The notes: a model not told the origin generated them from the letters alone. A stretch of 9,787 nucleotides of DNA from Gammaproteobacteria bacterium (GCA_030426705.1 JAUHXW010000088.1:1-9787); one strand, 5' to 3'. Shown: positions 1 to 7,630, counted from the first letter of the stretch. Translations and numbers: made by a program.

Positions 1-895
1 CCTGGCACCAATATTGGACATTTTCAGATTGGACTTGAATCTGGGTCACTTTATTTTGTTTGGACAAGATTGGAAGTTAAATCTGACGGAATTCTCCGAG
101 CTGTCCACTGGTGCGTTGGTGATGCGGGTTTTATGGGTGGCATTGTTACCCATTGTCTTTACTGTGGTGCTATTTTTATTGATTGCCTGGCGCTGGGGTC
201 GGCTCTATTGTGGCTGGTTATGCCCGCATTTTTTGGCGGTTGAAAGCATCAATAATTTAATGAAACGTGCCATGGGTAAATTAAGTTTGTGGGACAAACA
301 TCCGATACCCGAGAATCAGCAAGATGGTTCAAGCTATCAACGCAACGTCTGGTGGTGGATTCCAACCATTATTGCCATTGTGGGTTTTGCCTTTTGTTGG
401 GCTGTCATTGCCATCACTTACCTGCTTCCACCTAAAGACATTTATTATGGCTTGGTTACTTTGAGCCTGTCAAAATATGAAACCATTTTTATATCGGTTG
501 TGACATTGGTTTTTACCCTTGAGTTCACCCTGGCACGTCATCTATTCTGCCGCTTTGCCTGTGCCGTCGGGGTGTTTCAATCCCTCGCCTGGATGGGCAA
601 TAAAAAAGGTATGGTGGTCGGCTATAACGGCAGCCGAGCCAAAGACTGTCAATGCTGCGACAAATCATGTGAACATGCCTGTCCGATGCGCTTAAAACCA
701 CGCACCATCAAACGCAAAATGTTTACTTGCACACAATGTTTTGCCTGCGTAGACAGCTGTGCCCAAGTTCAGGCACAACATGACCAGAAACCCTTACTCA
801 AGATGTTGATTGATGATTGTGCATTGGACAAATCACAACGGGATTTTGGCCGCAAAGCTGAAATACCTTTACATTGTTTTGAGAACAGGAGTTAA
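1..895 (+). CDS. Membrane 4Fe-4S ferredoxin-type protein (CcoG/NosR-C-terminal-like), 5' end outside window
   Basis: Partial gene. The frame is open to the left edge, and the codons before the TTG at 14 (from base 2: L-A-P-I) continue the family-like string LAPILDIFRLDLN, so that TTG is not the start. Residue numbers below count from the TTG. The protein has hydrophobic segments at about 34-58, 116-138 and 155-171. It has membrane-face motifs GRLYCGWLCP (C66, C70) and FCRFACAVG (C179, C183), as in CcoG/RdxA and the C-terminal part of NosR. Two ferredoxin-like cysteine clusters follow: C212-x2-C215-x3-C-x3-C223-P, spaced slightly unusually, and C239-x2-C-x2-C-x3-C249, where the usual proline is alanine. 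The family moves electrons across or along the inner membrane, or assists oxidase assembly. Placement directly before norD suggests a role with nitric oxide reductase (inference). It is not a bona fide CcoG by sequence alone. Family confidence is high; the exact role is unknown. Confidence 0.85.
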   Translation, partial: LAPILDIFRLDLNLGHFILFGQDWKLNLTEFSELSTGALVMRVLWVALLPIVFTVVLFLLIAWRWGRLYCGWLCPHFLAVESINNLMKRAMGKLSLWDKHPIPENQQDGSSYQRNVWWWIPTIIAIVGFAFCWAVIAITYLLPPKDIYYGLVTLSLSKYETIFISVVTLVFTLEFTLARHLFCRFACAVGVFQSLAWMGNKKGMVVGYNGSRAKDCQCCDKSCEHACPMRLKPRTIKRKMFTCTQCFACVDSCAQVQAQHDQKPLLKMLIDDCALDKSQRDFGRKAEIPLHCFENRS

Positions 896-898
896 GTC

Positions 899-2734
899 AT
901 GGAAGAATGGGTTGGCGAAAAATGGCATCATTTCATCACGCAGAAAAGCAGTTTTCATTATCCAAAATATGCCGTAGAACTGGATGATTTGAGTGGGCAA
1001 ATTGGCGTTTTCTTTCGCAGTTTGGGTGGTGATGCCGGTATCACCATAGGCTTTACCTCTGCCCTACCCAATAACACACACCGCAATTGGTTGCAAAAGA
1101 TTTCAGGTACGGGCAAAAAATCTGAATCAGGACATTTCAGTGGCGATTTTCTTTATTTACCCGAAAAGATTGATTATTTTCCTGATCAAAATTTGAATGA
1201 GCATTTGTATTTTTGGCTGGCTGCGATGGCAAGTTTCAACTTGTCACCCAATACCCAATATCCGATTGAACACAACCAATACCTCACTCAGCAAGTCTTA
1301 CGACAATACCCTGGATTGAAGCCCATATATCAACAACTGGTTCAAGCCCATTTAACACAAAGACCAGCCATTACATCTCTGCCTCCAACGGTGCAACAAG
1401 CCGAACAAAGAATCCGCCAAGTATTGTTAAATCCTCTTGAAATCAATGACTTGAAATACAATCCTCAACAAATGCCTCAACCCGTAAATCTGTGGCTTAA
1501 AGCAGTTGATGAAAAAACTGTAGCCGCCATGCGTTCCAGTCAAGATGCCTCCGGCACCTCTACGAGTGAGCAGAAACCCAACAAAAAACAACAAAAGAAC
1601 AAGCGCTACCAGGCGGAGCAAGTCGATGATACCGACGGCAACGATGGTTTCATGTCTTTTCGCTTGGAAAGCATGTTTTCCTGGTCGGAATTTATCAATC
1701 TGGATCGCAGTGAGGATGACGGTGATGATGACGATGCAGTACGGGTCGCTGATGACATGGATAAATTAAGTGTTAATAATGGCGAAACCGGCAATAAAAT
1801 CCGCATTGACCTTGACTTGCCTTCCAGTGATTATGACGATTTGGTTTTGAGTGAAGGTATTCTGCTTCCTGAATGGGACTATAAACAACAAAAATTATTG
1901 AAGGACCACTGTTCCTTGCAATTGATGCAACTGAGGTTAACTGAAGATGCTAAATGGCCTGAGTCTCTCAAACAACAAGCACGAAAACTGCGACGCCAGT
2001 TTGAGTCTCTGAAACCCATCAGTGTTTGGAACAATCGACAAGCCGATGGTGAAGAAGTTGACCTCAATGCCTACCTTGATTTCAATACAGCCACCAAACT
2101 GGGGCAAAGCACTTCAGAACCGATGCTGTACCGCCAAAAACGCAAACAAACACGAGATTTATCCAGCCTGATTCTGACCGACCTGTCTCTTTCCACCGAC
2201 GCTTATGCCAATGATAAGAAAAAAGTCATTGATGTGATTAAAGAGTCCTTATACCTACTGTCTGAAAGTTTAAGTGCAGCTGGTGAGCGCTTTGCCATCG
2301 CTGGCTTTACTTCAAAAAAACGCGATTGTGTCAGGTATTATGACATCAAGAATTTCGACCAACCATTTGATACACATTGCCAAAACCAGATATACGCCAT
2401 TAAACCCGCTTATTACACCCGCATGGGCGCAGCCATTCGCTATGCCACAACTCAACTGGCCAAACAATCTTCAACCCAAAAACTATTGTTGATATTGACC
2501 GATGGCAAACCCAACGACCTCGATAAATACGAAAGCCGTTATGGCCTGGAAGACACCAAACAAGCCATCATTGAAGCCAAAAACCAGGGTTTAACGCCTT
2601 TTTGTGTTTCCATCGACTACCAAGCCGCCGATTACCTACCCTACCTGTTTGGTGCTCAAGGTTTTTTACACCTGAACAATGTCCTTGATTTACCCAAGAA
2701 ACTGCCAAGAGTGTTTTATCAGTTGGTTAATTGA
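899..2734 (+). CDS. norD: NorD-like VWA-domain protein, nitric oxide reductase activation
   Basis: 611 aa, the usual size for NorD. The C-terminal von Willebrand A domain (about 420-611) has a complete MIDAS: D428-L-S430-L-S432, T507 in TRMGAA, and D535 in LTDGKPND. The central part has the family-typical block MFSWSEFINLDR (259-270), then a strongly acidic stretch (271-287, EDDGDDDD), then LPEWDY (323-328). A lysine/glutamine-rich linker (about 224-240) precedes it. No signal peptide or membrane segment is seen, so it should act in the cytoplasm. NorD proteins work with the AAA+ ATPase NorQ to mature the NorCB nitric oxide reductase, probably at metal insertion (family knowledge). Neither norQ nor norCB is in this window; they may lie to the left. 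The start is supported by AGGAG at 887-891, 7 bp before the ATG and overlapping the end of the preceding gene, whose stop is 3 bases upstream, so the two genes are probably translationally coupled. Confidence 0.9.
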   Translation: MEEWVGEKWHHFITQKSSFHYPKYAVELDDLSGQIGVFFRSLGGDAGITIGFTSALPNNTHRNWLQKISGTGKKSESGHFSGDFLYLPEKIDYFPDQNLNEHLYFWLAAMASFNLSPNTQYPIEHNQYLTQQVLRQYPGLKPIYQQLVQAHLTQRPAITSLPPTVQQAEQRIRQVLLNPLEINDLKYNPQQMPQPVNLWLKAVDEKTVAAMRSSQDASGTSTSEQKPNKKQQKNKRYQAEQVDDTDGNDGFMSFRLESMFSWSEFINLDRSEDDGDDDDAVRVADDMDKLSVNNGETGNKIRIDLDLPSSDYDDLVLSEGILLPEWDYKQQKLLKDHCSLQLMQLRLTEDAKWPESLKQQARKLRRQFESLKPISVWNNRQADGEEVDLNAYLDFNTATKLGQSTSEPMLYRQKRKQTRDLSSLILTDLSLSTDAYANDKKKVIDVIKESLYLLSESLSAAGERFAIAGFTSKKRDCVRYYDIKNFDQPFDTHCQNQIYAIKPAYYTRMGAAIRYATTQLAKQSSTQKLLLILTDGKPNDLDKYESRYGLEDTKQAIIEAKNQGLTPFCVSIDYQAADYLPYLFGAQGFLHLNNVLDLPKKLPRVFYQLVN

Positions 2735-2854
2735 AAACCAACTCCAAAACCCACAGTTCTTCGAATGCTGTATTTCAGACACCAAACATCTTTCAGTATT
2801 GGAACAGACTTCGACAAAGCTCAGCCGGCTGTTTCTTTGTTCTCAGTTAAAGGC

Positions 2855-2924
2855 GGGTAGTTGACTTTAGTCAACTTACTTGCGGTCATTGTTGTTGTAA
2901 TGGGTCGGCTAAAGCCGACTACCC
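2855..2924. repeat. REP/BIME-like pair of inverted GTAG-headed palindromes
   Basis: Copy 1 reads on the + strand as GGGTAGT (2855-2861) opening into the hairpin GTTGAC-TTTA-GTCAAC (2860-2875). Copy 2 reads on the - strand, from 2924 downward, as GGGTAGT opening into GTCGGC-TTTA-GCCGAC. Both share the GTAG head, the TTTA loop and the stem frame. They differ at two stem positions, and each change is compensated on the opposite arm (T-A to C-G and A-T to G-C). The outer GGGTAGT and ACTACCC (2918-2924) also pair, so the 70-bp unit can fold as one branched structure. A GTAG head plus palindrome in head-to-head pairs is the known layout of REP sequences mobilised by RAYT transposases. No RAYT gene is in the window. 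Copy number in the genome cannot be seen here. Confidence 0.6.
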
Positions 2925-2996
2925 AATGTACTACTCATTTTTAAGCCCAGACGAAAGATATGAATTATTCAGGATCCACTTAATATCTGGCTTAAA

Positions 2997-3038
2997 TTGA
3001 CCCAGGTCAAATACAAACATTCACGGAATCTTTACAAT
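2997..3038 (+). promoter_or_regulatory. Fnr/Dnr-type box and class II promoter of the TonB receptor gene
   Basis: The box TTGACCCAGGTCAA (2997-3010) is a perfect palindrome matching TTGAC-N4-GTCAA. A -10 hexamer TACAAT lies at 3033-3038, exactly 22 bp after the box. A start of transcription near 3045 puts the box centre at about -41.5, as in Fnr/Dnr-activated class II promoters. It predicts induction under low oxygen or NO. Confidence 0.8.
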
Positions 3039-3077
3039 TTATCTCATCTTAAAACAATAAATAAGAGAAACTAAAGT

Positions 3078-5270
3078 ATGAAAACGAAGTTACCTTTGAG
3101 TGTCTTTGTAGCACTTATCTTTGCCCCGATTTCCTGGCTTTCTGCTCAAGAAAATTCAGCCTCTGAGGATGAGGAAAAATTGGAAAACATGGTGGTTGTG
3201 GCTTATAAACAAGCACGACCCGTACAAGAAGTGGTTGGCGATGTCAGCGTGATTTCTGCAGAGAATATCGAGCAAAGCATGAGTCAGGATATGGCAGGTG
3301 CTGTGAAATATGAAGCCAATGTGCACATCGAAGATGGTGGCACCCGTTTTGGCACTTCAGGTGTTAATATCCGTGGCGTGGGTGAAAACCGGGTTGCGAT
3401 AGAAATTGATGGTATCCCCAATGCCAATACTTTTGGCCTGGGTTCATATTCCTTTGCCACTTCGGGTTTTCCTGAAATTGACTTGATTCAAAACATAGAA
3501 ATTTTGAAAGGCCCTGCATCAACATTATATGGCAGTGATGCCTTGGGTGGCATTGTTGCCATTAACACCTGGGATCCGGATGTTTTACTGGCTAACCATG
3601 ATAATGACAACTGGACTCGGCTGAGGCTCGGTTATGATGGGAAACGTCATGGCAGGTTCATTACACTGAGTTCAGCCTGGGATATAGACAACCATGGTTT
3701 ATTACTTTCAGCCACGCAACGTGATGGTAAAGGTGTGGTCAATGAGAACTCTAGCTTGGCCAAAGACACTGCAGATTGGGATGCCCAATCAGTGTTTGGT
3801 AAATGGAAAATCAACACAGCTGGTGGCAACACACTGACTTTTGGCATCCAGGCCAATCAAAAAGACCAATTTACCCAAATCAATTCATTCATTGGCCAGG
3901 GTCGTTTTATCAGAACCACGGCATTTAGTGGGCAAGATGATGCCAAAGATCAAAAATACAGTTTGGATTATGACTTTGTGGTGAATCATGGTTTTGCTGA
4001 TGAAGGCAGTTTCCTGGTTTATCATGCAGCCACAGAATTTCAACAAGACACCTTTGAAAACCGTTTCTCCAGAAGTGGTACACCATTATTTCAATACAGA
4101 CAATTCAATTTCGACAGCGCCAGAACCGGTTTGGAACTGAACTTTACCAAAGCTTGGTCAACGGAAAATACCGAACACCAAATGATCTATGGTTTTGAAT
4201 TAACACAAACGGATGTGACTGAATCTCGTGATGCCACAGAAACCAATCTGAATACCGGCGCCACAAGCAACCTGGTTCTGGGTGAAAACTTTCCACTGCG
4301 AGATTTCCCCAAAACCGATGTACAGGAAATAGGCCTTTTCATCCATGATGAAATCACCTTTGGCAATTCAAGATGGACTTTGGTGCCTGCCATTCGATTT
4401 GACCATTATGATTTATCGCCCAATCGTGATGCACTGTTTGATAACGGTGCTGGCGATGTAGCAGTGGTTTCCATTACTGAATCTGATTTCTCACCTAAAT
4501 TGGGCGTGATGTATGACGTCAATGATGATTTCAATGTTTACGCACAATACGTGCGAGGCTTTCGAGCGCCTCCTTATGATGATGTGAATATTGGCTTTAA
4601 TCTGGCTTTGTTTAACTACAGCGCCATACCCAATCCCGATTTACGCTCTGAAACTTCAGATGGTTTTGAAATTGGCATGCGTTATTCTGGCTCATCGCAC
4701 CAAATCCAGCTCAATGCTTTTCACAATGATTACAATGACTTGATAGTCAGTCGTGATTTGGTATCAGTTAATCCTGATACGGGCGCCCTGGTTTTTCAAT
4801 CAAGAAATGTACAGGATGCGACCATCTATGGCGCTGAACTTGATTACCAATGGCAAATCAATGAGCATTGGTCAACAGCCTGGGCACTGGCCTGGACACG
4901 CGGTGAGAACAACCGTACCAACCAGCCTTTGAATCATATTTCACCACCCAAAGCCACAGGACGATTGCAATGGAATTCAACGGATAACCGTTGGCAAGCC
5001 AATTTATATGGTGTTTTCAGTCGGGCACAAAACCGTGTGGATGATGAAGATGATGAACTGTTCAAAACACCTGGTTTTTCAACTTTCGACTTTACAATTG
5101 GATATAACATAACTGAAAACAGCCATTTACAAGCCGGTATATTTAACTTAACAGACAAAAAATATTGGTTGTGGCAACAGGTGAAAAACTTTGATGCATC
5201 TGATAGCATAATAGAAGCCATGACTCAGGCATCAAGACATTTCAAAGTCTCTTATAACATTGAATGGTAA
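3078..5270 (+). CDS. TonB-dependent outer-membrane receptor, heme/hemoglobin-receptor-like
   Basis: 730 aa. A Sec signal peptide (about 1-23, cleavage near LSA-QE) is followed by a TonB-box-like ENMVVVA (36-42). The plug (about 47-165) has GVNIRGVGENRVAIEIDGI (95-113) and EILKGPASTLYGSDALGGIVAINT (141-164). The 22-strand-type barrel ends with an aromatic residue (NIEW). The NIRG..NRV..DG pattern and the FRAP (495-498) and NPDL (519-522) motifs place it near heme/hemoglobin/transferrin-type receptors. However, the interval 499-518 between FRAP and NPDL has no histidine, whereas a heme-binding histidine is expected there in HemR/ShuA-type receptors, so the ligand is uncertain: heme, copper or another chelate. 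Its own Fnr/Dnr box and its position beside nirS point to uptake tied to denitrification, analogous to the copper-linked NosA/OprC receptors (inference). The ribosome site is modest (AGAG at 3064-3067). A DDEDDE loop lies near the C-terminus. Confidence 0.88.
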   Translation: MKTKLPLSVFVALIFAPISWLSAQENSASEDEEKLENMVVVAYKQARPVQEVVGDVSVISAENIEQSMSQDMAGAVKYEANVHIEDGGTRFGTSGVNIRGVGENRVAIEIDGIPNANTFGLGSYSFATSGFPEIDLIQNIEILKGPASTLYGSDALGGIVAINTWDPDVLLANHDNDNWTRLRLGYDGKRHGRFITLSSAWDIDNHGLLLSATQRDGKGVVNENSSLAKDTADWDAQSVFGKWKINTAGGNTLTFGIQANQKDQFTQINSFIGQGRFIRTTAFSGQDDAKDQKYSLDYDFVVNHGFADEGSFLVYHAATEFQQDTFENRFSRSGTPLFQYRQFNFDSARTGLELNFTKAWSTENTEHQMIYGFELTQTDVTESRDATETNLNTGATSNLVLGENFPLRDFPKTDVQEIGLFIHDEITFGNSRWTLVPAIRFDHYDLSPNRDALFDNGAGDVAVVSITESDFSPKLGVMYDVNDDFNVYAQYVRGFRAPPYDDVNIGFNLALFNYSAIPNPDLRSETSDGFEIGMRYSGSSHQIQLNAFHNDYNDLIVSRDLVSVNPDTGALVFQSRNVQDATIYGAELDYQWQINEHWSTAWALAWTRGENNRTNQPLNHISPPKATGRLQWNSTDNRWQANLYGVFSRAQNRVDDEDDELFKTPGFSTFDFTIGYNITENSHLQAGIFNLTDKKYWLWQQVKNFDASDSIIEAMTQASRHFKVSYNIEW

Positions 5271-5295
5271 TACATTAAAGTTAGGGCTTTGAAAC

Positions 5296-5337
5296 TTGAC
5301 TTACATCAATTACAAAAAACAAGAAACATCATATTAT
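5296..5337 (+). promoter_or_regulatory. Fnr/Dnr-type box and class II promoter of nirS
   Basis: The box TTGACTTACATCAA (5296-5309) fits TTGAC-N4-ATCAA. The -10 hexamer TATTAT lies at 5332-5337, again exactly 22 bp after the box. The predicted start of transcription is near 5344, with the box centred at about -41.5 and a leader of about 70 nt. The geometry is identical to that of the upstream receptor promoter. Confidence 0.82.
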
Positions 5338-5416
5338 CCACAATAAGAAAAGTGTAACTGGTTGGGAATTACCGGCCAGTACTTAAATGAATGTTACTAA
5401 GTAGTAGGAGTTAACA

Positions 5417-7558
5417 ATGAAAACCTTTAAGCGCACCCTGTTAAATGCAGGCCTGGTAATCGGCATGTTTACTGGTATCAGTGCTTGTGCCGCAGAACAA
5501 TCCGCCAGCAAAGATCCTTTGGCTGAGCATAAGGCTGAAATGAAAGCCGGTTCAACCGATTTAGCCAGTCAACTGGCTGCAGGGGAAAAAGTTTATCAAA
5601 CATACTGTACAGCTTGTCACCAGCCCAATGGTCAGGGACTCGCTGGTGCATTTCCTCCTTTGGCTGGTTCTGATTATTTATTGGCAGATAAAGAACGTGC
5701 CATCAGTACAGTTGTCAATGGCTTGTCTGGCGAGGTCACCGTGAATGGTGTGAAATACAACGCTGTGATGCCAAACCTTTCATACTTGCAAGATGAACAG
5801 ATTGCCAATGTCGTCACTTATGTCATGAACAGTTGGGGTAATGAAGGTTTTCAAGTCAGCTCTGCTGAAGTGGCGGCGGTTAGAAATGAAAAACCTACAG
5901 TGGCAGCTGATGCAGCCGCAGACCATCCAATCACCACCAAAGAAGAAGCTGGTTATCAAGGTGCGCCATCAGGCATCAATCCAGAAGACACTTCCGGCAT
6001 GATTGATTCCAATGGCCCAGCCATGACCAAAGATGAATTTGCTTTCGCCACCAAGATTTACTTTGAGCGTTGCGCAGGTTGTCATGGTGTGTTACGTAAA
6101 GGTGCGACAGGGAAACCTTTGACCACAGACATCACCCGTGAAAAAGGTACAGATTATCTGAAAACCCTGATTACCTATGGCTCACCGGCTGGGATGCCTA
6201 ACTGGGGTACTTCTGGTGACTTCACAGCGGATGAAATTGATACTTTGGCACGTTTCCTACAGCATGATCCACCAGAGCCTCCACAATGGGGAATGGAAGA
6301 GATGAAAAACTCCTGGAAAGTTCACGTTGCCCCAGAAGATCGACCTGCTAAACCTCAGCACAAACGCAACTTTGAAAACTTCTTCTCAGTCACCTTACGT
6401 GATTCCGGTGAAGTGGCCATCATAGATGGTGACACCAAAGAAATTGTCAGTATCCTGAAAACTGGTTATGCGGTACATATTTCCAGAACTTCTGCTTCAA
6501 GTCGTTACATCTACACCATTGGTCGTGATGCCAAAGTAGATATGATCGACTTGTACATGAACCCTCCACAAATCGTTGCTACCATTAAAGTAGGCTTGGA
6601 AGCACGCTCGGTTGAAACTTCAAAATACCATGGCTATGAAGATAAATATGCGATTGCTGGTTCTTACTGGCCTCCACAATACACCATTATGGATGGTGAT
6701 ACTTTAGAGCCCAAACGCATTGTTTCAACCCGTGGTATGACTGTAGATACCCAAGAGTATCACCCAGAACCACGTGTGGCTGCGATTGTGGCATCACATC
6801 AACATCCAGAGTTCATCGTTAATGTGAAAGAAACCGGTAAAATCCTGCTGGTTAACTATTCAGACATCGATAATCTGACAGTTACCACCATCAATGCGGC
6901 ACGGTTCTTGCATGATGGCGGTTGGGATCGCAGTAAAAGATACTTCCTGACTGCAGCGAACCAATCTGACAAGATTGCCGTAATCGACTCTAAAGACCGT
7001 AAACTGGTATCTCTGACAGATGTGGATAAAATCCCTCACCCTGGTCGTGGTGCGAACCTGGATGACCCTGACCATGGTCCTGTGTGGGTAACCAGTGCTT
7101 TGGGTAATGACAAGATCACTTTCCTGAGTACCGATGCCAAAGGCAAAAATGCCTGGCAAGTGGTCAGAACCTTACACGGACAAGGCGGTGGTTCATTGTT
7201 CGTGAAGTCACACCCTAAATCCAAAAACCTGTGGGTAGATTCTCCATTGAACCCTGATCCAGCCATTTCTCAAAGTGTGGCAGTCTATGATGTCAACAAT
7301 CTGGATAAGGGTTTTGAAGTCTTGCCAATTGCTGAATGGGCTGATTTGGGTGAAGGCGCCAAACGTGTGGTACAACCTGAGTACAACATGAAAGGTGATG
7401 AGGTGTGGTTCTCAGTTTGGAACGGTTTAGACCAAAAATCAGCCATCGTGGTGGTTGATGACAAAACCAGAAAACTGAAACACGTGATTAAAGACGAAAG
7501 ATTAATCACTCCAACTGGTAAATTTAATGTTCACAACACTGTGGAAGATGTTTACTAA
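5417..7558 (+). CDS. nirS: Cytochrome cd1 nitrite reductase with an additional N-terminal cytochrome c domain
   Basis: Reduces nitrite to nitric oxide in the periplasm. 713 aa, well above the roughly 550-600 aa of canonical NirS as I know it. Order of parts: export signal (1-24/26); additional class I cytochrome c domain (about 50-157) with C64-T-A-C67-H68 and candidate ligand M118 in NAVMPN; linker with alanine-rich stretch (158-200); usual NirS c domain (about 203-283) with C219-A-G-C222-H223 and GMPNWG (M260); d1 eight-bladed propeller (about 315-713). The d1 part keeps the GYAVHISR proximal heme ligand (H354) and the active-site histidines in YHPEPR (H449), ASHQHPEF and FLHDGGW (H499). 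The C-terminus TPTGKFNVHNT-DVY is typical. The signal contains GISAC (C24), which fits a lipobox, so membrane anchoring is possible. AGGAG at 5406-5410 lies 6 bp before the ATG. The gene is apparently monocistronic: own Fnr/Dnr promoter, strong terminator, no d1-biosynthesis genes following. Confidence 0.96.
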   Translation: MKTFKRTLLNAGLVIGMFTGISACAAEQSASKDPLAEHKAEMKAGSTDLASQLAAGEKVYQTYCTACHQPNGQGLAGAFPPLAGSDYLLADKERAISTVVNGLSGEVTVNGVKYNAVMPNLSYLQDEQIANVVTYVMNSWGNEGFQVSSAEVAAVRNEKPTVAADAAADHPITTKEEAGYQGAPSGINPEDTSGMIDSNGPAMTKDEFAFATKIYFERCAGCHGVLRKGATGKPLTTDITREKGTDYLKTLITYGSPAGMPNWGTSGDFTADEIDTLARFLQHDPPEPPQWGMEEMKNSWKVHVAPEDRPAKPQHKRNFENFFSVTLRDSGEVAIIDGDTKEIVSILKTGYAVHISRTSASSRYIYTIGRDAKVDMIDLYMNPPQIVATIKVGLEARSVETSKYHGYEDKYAIAGSYWPPQYTIMDGDTLEPKRIVSTRGMTVDTQEYHPEPRVAAIVASHQHPEFIVNVKETGKILLVNYSDIDNLTVTTINAARFLHDGGWDRSKRYFLTAANQSDKIAVIDSKDRKLVSLTDVDKIPHPGRGANLDDPDHGPVWVTSALGNDKITFLSTDAKGKNAWQVVRTLHGQGGGSLFVKSHPKSKNLWVDSPLNPDPAISQSVAVYDVNNLDKGFEVLPIAEWADLGEGAKRVVQPEYNMKGDEVWFSVWNGLDQKSAIVVVDDKTRKLKHVIKDERLITPTGKFNVHNTVEDVY

Positions 7559-7580
7559 AGATTGATTCAATCTAAAAATA

Positions 7581-7613
7581 AAAAAACGCCGGTCTTAGTG
7601 TCGGCGTTTTTTT
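7581..7613. terminator. Bidirectional intrinsic terminator between nirS and the regulator
   Basis: An A-run (7581-7586) leads into CGCCG (7587-7591), a 10-nt loop and CGGCG (7602-7606), followed by a T-run (7607-7613). Because the A-run and T-run also pair, the element works in both directions, suiting the two convergent genes on either side. The regulator stop is only 18 bp to its right. Confidence 0.92.
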
Positions 7614-7630
7614 GCTTATTGTTAAGTAAA

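Larger units (their letters stand above)
2735..3077. other. Intergenic region norD to TonB receptor
   Basis: 343 bp without a supportable gene. It holds a 10-bp perfect palindrome (CAGCCGGCTG, 2822-2831), a pair of inverted REP-like palindromes (2855-2924) and the promoter of the downstream receptor gene with an Fnr/Dnr box (2997-3010). I see no classical stem plus T-run terminator directly after norD; the palindromes may partly serve that role. Confidence 0.7.

Noticed and set aside
14..16. TTG as start codon of the first gene
   Set aside because: The frame stays open to base 2 and the residues before it fit the family, so the gene is cut by the window edge rather than starting here.
1708..1737. 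GAT/GAC-rich low-complexity stretch in norD as a DNA repeat
   Set aside because: It encodes the acidic segment typical of NorD and is not a clean tandem repeat.
2679..2864. Short + strand frame overlapping the end of norD
   Set aside because: It has no ribosome site or recognisable sequence, and it runs into the REP-like palindrome.
2859..2876. First REP palindrome as an intrinsic terminator for norD
   Set aside because: A good stem, but no T-run follows on either strand. The GTAG head and inverted partner explain it better.
4934..5221. 95-codon open frame on the - strand inside the TonB receptor gene
   Set aside because: It lies wholly opposite a well-supported gene, has no promoter or ribosome site, and its serine runs simply mirror the acidic GAT/GAA codons.
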